DNA of 64,000 bases from Tachypleus tridentatus (Eukaryota; Arthropoda; Merostomata; Xiphosura; Limulidae): contig NC_134834.1 of the NCBI RefSeq assembly GCF_004210375.1, positions 137,053,009 through 137,117,008 of the forward strand, in the 5' to 3' direction. The notes beneath the pieces were generated by a model. The model searched no databases. It saw only the letters and a program-made list of their open reading frames with translations, and was not told the DNA's origin. This document shows positions 58,440 through 64,000 of the stretch, in pieces. Each line of letters begins with the position of its first letter. The stretch's first letter is position 1. The translations under genes were made by a program, and so were the position numbers.

Positions 58440-61400
58440 AACACTTATGGTAGAAGATTGGCAGAGAGCAACAGAAGGTTTAATCTGAGAAGCTTGTTAT
58501 CATGTTGCTCACTACAAGTCAAATGCCAACTGCTGCAGAGCTGAGCCTTAAATACAGGACCATAGTCTATGTATAGAACAGACACAGCAGTGATAGCACC
58601 AGAACAGACACTTGTGTGTAGTGTCAGCAAGCTCATTCCCATGAATACCAATGTTACCTGGTATCCAGAAAAACTTAATAAAAGCAGATTACAAAGAGAA
58701 ATGGTGCAATCATTTTTGAATATTGAAAAGAACATGGTGAGAACTGATATGGAGTGATTCCAGGGCCAATAGAGAGCTAGGCAAGTTGGTATAAATAGTA
58801 GACTGTGTACTTGTACTACATAGATTCTACATGATCCAGGGCAAGAGAAATAGTGTATAATTAAGCAGTGAACATAGATAGTAGATGGATCCTGTGTGCA
58901 ACAACCAAATCACAACAAACCATGGCACACCCCACAGAATCACCTGGTTTTGAACCATACATATAAATGGGAATGAAAAGATGGTTTGAAAGATGTTCAG
59001 CAAATAGGAAACAGTACTTACAATCAAGAGTATATGCCTTTTTCAGATGACTCAAAGAAAGGTCACATTTGGGGATGGTAATAAGCTTTGGTGCGAGGCT
59101 GACCAGTGGATACAGCAAAGTTGCCCAAGGACAGACCCAATTTATTCAACTACACCTGGACACAAAAGCTAAAAGAAACAATGGCAGACCATCTATTCTG
59201 AAAAAGTATGGCCCACTGATGAAAGAAAACACAACCCCAAGGGATGATGTGGTAAGGATCAAAGTTTTGAAGCATGCAATAACGAACTGTCGTTACAGTT
59301 TCAAACAGCAGAGGTGTAATGGACTGGAGAAGTGTTGAAAGCCCCTGATGGTGAACAGGGTTTAATATCTTCACAGCCAAGGTCTGGGAAGAACCAAACA
59401 CCAGAGACCCACAATCCAGTTTTGATCAAATGAGAGCACAATAGATCTTTAACATAGAACACTAATCTGCTCCCCCAAGAGGTGGAAGAGAGGACATGGA
59501 GGATGTTCAGTGCCCTTGTACACTTGATGCATAGCTACTTCACGTGTGGAATGAAAGTCAGCTTACTGTCAAATATAGGATCTACAAACTTTGTCTCCAG
59601 GAACACAGGAAGCACAATTCAGGATTGGGGTGAATACCCCCTAAGCAGTAGAAGTGCATGCAAACACTTTTAGAGAGAGAGAAGTTAAAACTGTTTGCAG
59701 TGGTCCACTTCAGTAAACGATTGTGAGCAGTTTGTAGCTGCTTCTCAATATATCTCATGTTTGGTGACTGACATGATATATGAAATTCATCGACATAGAG
59801 CCTGTTTCCAACAGTAAGAACGAGTTGTTCAGTGATGGCATTAATCTTTATACTGAAAAGTGTAACACTCAAAACACAGCCCTGAGGGGCTTCAAGTTCC
59901 TGTAGAAACAAACTGGAAAGTGTCAAACACACACAAACTTGGAATTGCTTGTCCATAAAAAATTTTTTTTAATAAAAATGGGCAAATGACCATGTAACCC
60001 ATATAAATGGAGGTCTTGCAAAATGCCATACCCCCATGTAGTATCATATGTCTTCTCTAATTGACGTTTCAAGTCGAATGATGTGGTCCGTGGTGGAGTG
60101 CTGTAGTCAGAACCCACATTGGGTGGGCAAGAGGATGTTGTTTGATTTGAGGAACCAAACAAGATGAGCATTAACCATCCTCTCTAAGGTCTTACAGAGA
60201 TAGCTTGTCAAAGCAATTGGATAACTGTTTGAAGAATTCTTGGGATCCTTCACAGAAACGGAGGAAAATAACATTACGTCAACCATAAGGAAAAACATTC
60301 TCTCCTGCCAAATCTTGTTAAAAACAAGCAGAAGAATAGCAAGAAAAGTAGGAGCGAAATATTGCAGCATCTTGTTGTGTACATTATCAGGTCTGACTGA
60401 CGTACTGCCAGACCAATGAAGAGCAAGCTTGAGATCCACCACTGTAAAGGGGCAATTATACTCATAGAAAGGTGATGATTGAAGCAGAAGTGCTAGATGC
60501 ATGACAAAAGCTTTCAACAAGAGTATCAGCAATGCTCTAAAATTAGCAAATTCCTGGCCATTGCAGAGCAAGATTGAAGGGGGAATATACTGTCCACTGA
60601 CCTTCTGAATCTTTTCCCATATGACTTTGGAACTGGTGGTAGAAGAGATGTTACTTGTAAGCTTAATTTAAGGTTTCTTCTGGCTTTGATGTATTACCTG
60701 TCAAGAATGTATACAGGCCTGTTGGAAAACAAGGAGGTTTGAATGTGTAGGATGCTTATGAAAGGTATCCTAGGCCTGTTTTTGAGCCTTCTCTGCCATG
60801 CAGGATACTGTAGAAAAGGTGTTGAGGTTTTAGAAATAGATTAAACAGCTGCTTGGACAATACAGTCAGTTACTGCTGCCACACAACTGTCTATTGATGG
60901 CTTACAGATGATGGCAGGATCAAATTCTGAGAGAGCAATGAAAGAGGGTAAGTTGGCCAGGTCCAGATCCCAAAGATGGAGGTGAGTCAGGTGGCATTGA
61001 CCATGCCTAATCCCTCTCAAAATGTTAGGAAAATGATCATTGCTCTGTGGGTCACTGTCAACCCTACAAGAAAAGTGAAAGGGAACAGACAGAGATCAAC
61101 AGCAGTAAAATACTGACTAGGTGCATGAAAATAAGTATACACACCAGTATCAAAGAGAGAAAGGTTGTGGTATGAGAACATACACTCTATGGAGTGGTGA
61201 CCCTCCCATTAATATAAGCACCTCCACAGAGGGGATTATGTCCATAAAATCCCCAAGGATTAATGACAGAGATAGCAACTGTTCAATAAGTGCATCAAGG
61301 TCCAATTAACAATAGGTCTCTCCAGGAGATAGGTAGAGAGAACAGACAGTGATGGTACAAGCCAATGAAACATGGATGGCCAGGCTCCAAGAGTGGATTG

Positions 61401-62345
61401 AGTGGCAAAGACAGAGTGGGCACATACTGGTTATCCAGCAGTGTCATACCACCATGCACTCATTCTTCACCCAACCTGTCATTGAGGTATATAGAAAGCT
61501 GCCAAAAGATGACCACATTGGCAGGTTTCAAAATCATGTCCTGCGAGGAAAGACACACAGGATGATAAAAATCAATCAAATCCTTAATAATATCTAAGTT
61601 AGAATGAAAACTGTGACAGTTCAAATTTATCAGTGTGACCATTTTTGCTCACATGGAAGAGAAATACTCAGAAAGTCCTTCTGAATTTGACATCTTTTCT
61701 CTTTATTCTGCTTAGCAGAAAAGGTCTATCAACCCTCAGGTCTCTGTGCAAGAAGCACACGTCAAGGAACCAGGAACCATGACATGATGTCTTTGAGTGA
61801 CTGAACTGTTAACATTGGAAACATCTGAGAGGGTTCAGAATATATGGCCATACCTTGCAACTTAGATAACCTGCCTTGATAATGGCAAGAGGATATGGTA
61901 ATGTAAACACCAAAATTAGGACATGGTTGGCATAATAATTCCATCTTTGTGAATGGAGATATGCCTCACTGCAGAAACTCCTTGGGTGAAGAAACCAGCA
62001 AGGTTCTTTTACATGGGGATGTTCTTTAAATCCCTCTCAACAATAACTCCTTGTGACAAATTCAATGCTGCATGGGGAGTAACCTGAATGGGTATTTCCC
62101 CAATGGTCTTTGAATGTAAGAGATGTTCAGTGTGTTTTGGAGTGGATGTTTCCATCAAGATGTCCTCGTAACATAGCTTTCTGACTGACTTGGGAGAGCC
62201 AGTAAGCCCATCTAGTCCCTTATGAATAATAATAATAAAAAAAGTCATTTGGCCTAAAGATTTGTCTGATAAAGAATGTAATATCAAAAAATGAAGTACA
62301 GTTATTGAATCAGTTAAAGATTGCTGTTCAAAATCTTCAGTACGT
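58440..62345 (-). pseudogene. LINE copy C, near full-length but frameshifted
   Basis: Minus-strand non-LTR element in order. ORF1 is at 62345-61700 (IGEIPIQVTPHAALNLSQGV). The endonuclease start is at 61642 (VTLINLNCHSFHSNLDIIKD, the APE-like fold start), continuing to about 61000. RT lies at about 60.7-59.5 kb, with PDNVHNKMLQYFAP, SYLCKTLERMVNAHL, PQGCVLSVTLFSIKINAITE and LYVDEF at the YxDD position. The connection region is at 59.1-59.5 kb. RNase H is at 59118-58861 (MYGSKPGDSVGCAMVCCD) and the C-terminal block IDYGPVFKAQLC at 58.5 kb. RT here would copy the element RNA at the nicked target. Frameshifts, stops and the altered Asp motif make it inactive. Confidence 0.85.
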
Positions 62346-62361
62346 GGTAATTGCAACAATA

Positions 62362-64000
62362 ACAGGGTATTGTGATTGGTTGGTTGGTTGATTTGGTGCT
62401 TTATGGCACAAAGCAGATAGGTTATCTGCACCAAATATCTGGTAAAAAGTTAAAATTAAAGGAAATTTAGTATAATTCATAAAAGGAAATGAATGTGAAA
62501 TGAAATGAAGTTAAAAAAAAACAAATAGCATAAAACCAATGTTTACATTTAATGTACAAAGTTAACAGACAAACTACAGTAACAGAAATTGTAAAGGACT
62601 TTCTGTAACATAACTGTTATTATCATAACTCACCATGAAGACTAACAGGTAAGTACAAAAACCATCGTCAGTCACCTGTAGTTGGCATTTCCAGTCCTGG
62701 TTTCAAGTTAATTGATGTTATGGCCATTTTCAGAAAGTAAAGTAATAAAAGTTTTAAAAGACTTGTAGCAAAATTGTAATAACTCACCAGGATGACTATC
62801 GGGTAGTTCAAACAGCAGCGTTAGTTACATGAAGTTGACCTTTCCAGTCCTGGTTTCGAGTTATTTAACGTTACGGCCATTTTCTAATTTCAAATCAAAC
62901 TAGATGGAATTTGATTCTTAAAAGCGAATCACATTAAAAAAGGTCTGATGTATAAATTAAAAAACTTAAATGGCATTAAAAAGATTAATGGCCTTTAAAA
63001 AACTAAAAACATATCAAAGGTGGACATTGTCACCATCACCAAAAACATTGTATAACGTTATGGACAAACCTTGGGACATGTTTAAAATGGTGACATTGTT
63101 TTGAATTGTAACAATGACAAGAAAGTATAATTTGGCTTATTGTGATCTGAGTGTTACACAAACTACACACTGGTGCATCAGTTCCAGATAAAATAAAACA
63201 ATGAGTTAAAAAACTGTGACCAATGCATAGTCTAGTTAGAACAACTTCCTCTTTCTGATCCTTACAGAAGCAATATGGCCGAAGTCCAATACAAGGTTTT
63301 ATTTGGAAAAGCTTGTTTTCACGTTTCTCACTCCAAGTCGACTGCACAGAGCTGGCACAGAGCCAAGCCTTGAATACAGGACCATAGTCCATGTATGGGA
63401 CAGGCACAGCGGTGACAGTGCCAGAACAGATAGACTTAGCTGCAGTATCAGCGAGCCTGTTCCCACGAATACCAAGGAATGGAAGGATGGTTCAAAAGAT
63501 GTTCAGCATATAGCAAACAGTATTTCCAATCAGGAGTGTCAACTTTTCTCCAATGACTTAAAGACAGGTCACAACTGAGGACTGTAAAAAGTCATGGTGG
63601 GATGGGCTGACCAGTGGATACAGCAATGCTATCCAAGGACAGACCCAATTTATCCAGCTGCGCCTGGATATGAAGGCCAAAAGGAGCAATGGCAGACCGT
63701 CTGTTCTGAAAAGTATGGCCCATCAAGGCAGGAAAACACAATCCTAGGTGGGATGCTTTGGTAAGTAACGAAGTTTTGAAGCATATAGTAAAGACAGCTG
63801 CAAACGGTGGAGGTGCAAAGAAGGTTCATAAGACTATGTATAAGCTCTGAATTGGGGAAGTGCAAAAAGCCCCAGTGCAGAGCCAAAGTCCTTGATGATG
63901 AATAGGGTCTAGCATCTTTAAGGCTGATGGTCTGGCACAGCCATAGGCCAGTGATCGATAGTTGAGTTTCGATCGAATAAGAGCATGATATATCTTTAGC
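62362..64000 (-). pseudogene. LINE copy D, 3' half (runs off the right edge)
   Basis: Second copy of the same LINE just upstream of copy C on the minus strand. The connection region lies at 63.9-63.6 kb. RNase H is largely deleted: the text jumps from its start directly to the GNRLADTAAKS block near 63450. The C-terminal region at 63407-63036 is open (YMDYGPVFKAWLCASS; LSGTDAPVCSLCNTQ, a zinc-binding-like C-x2-C). The 3' UTR is 62362-63035. The 3' end has a GGTT/CAACC simple tail at 62379-62391. Confidence 0.8.
62623..62885 (-). repeat. Duplication in LINE D 3' UTR
   Basis: The module AACTCACCATGAAGACTA ... TTTCCAGTCCTGGTTTCAAG ... TTATGGCCATTTTC recurs 160 bp later as AACTCACCAGGATGACTA ... 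CCAGTCCTGGTTTCGAG ... TTACGGCCATTTTC. Confidence 0.75.

Overview
This is eukaryotic, AT-rich, repeat-laden genomic DNA. Its genes are split into short exons by long introns, and it is full of tRNA-derived SINEs, non-LTR retrotransposon copies, a mariner remnant, a Ty3/Gypsy-like remnant and MITEs. No bacterial operons, ribosome binding sites or CRISPR arrays are present. The repeat families and the protein similarities suggest an arthropod. From memory, the main SINE (tRNA-like head, tail with a GTAGCTTTGTGC core) looks like one common in horseshoe crabs (Xiphosura), but I could not verify this.

The one gene I identify firmly is LMBRD1, the lysosomal cobalamin transport escort protein LMBD1, on the minus strand. 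Eleven exons between 55531 and 32170 join with GT-AG splice sites and consistent phases into 1221 nt. They encode 406 residues plus a stop, corresponding to about residues 137-540 of the human protein. The exons for the first ~136 residues are not found and probably lie beyond 64000. The introns hold nearly all the mobile DNA in the right half: LINE copies, a 9.5-kb last intron with a MITE and a nested hAT-type element, minisatellites, a foldback element and a 128-bp near-perfect palindrome.

The left half (1-31 kb) is mostly intergenic or intronic sequence of unidentified genes. It holds two candidate exons. One at 11889-12204 (+) resembles the helical region of radial spoke head protein RSPH10B. 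One at 1435-1538 (-) is unidentified. Around them are nine well-formed SINE-1 copies, six of these with visible target-site duplications, and many older SINE-2 copies. There is also a LINE ORF1 piece with zinc knuckles (2.6-3.96 kb), a dead mariner (14.4-15.3 kb), a broken copy of a multi-copy arthropod gene of probable transposon origin (24.4-24.95 kb) and a Ty3/Gypsy-like gag/pol fragment (29.1-30.9 kb).

The right end (58.4-64 kb) holds two LINE copies in head-to-tail order on the minus strand. They show endonuclease, reverse transcriptase and RNase H remains. I see no convincing new multi-gene system. The most interesting items are a heat-shock-element-like array with a TATA box just upstream of the transposon-like gene, a SINE/LINE shared 3' tail, the spacerless palindrome, and a hAT insertion whose 8-bp duplication and empty site can both be read here.
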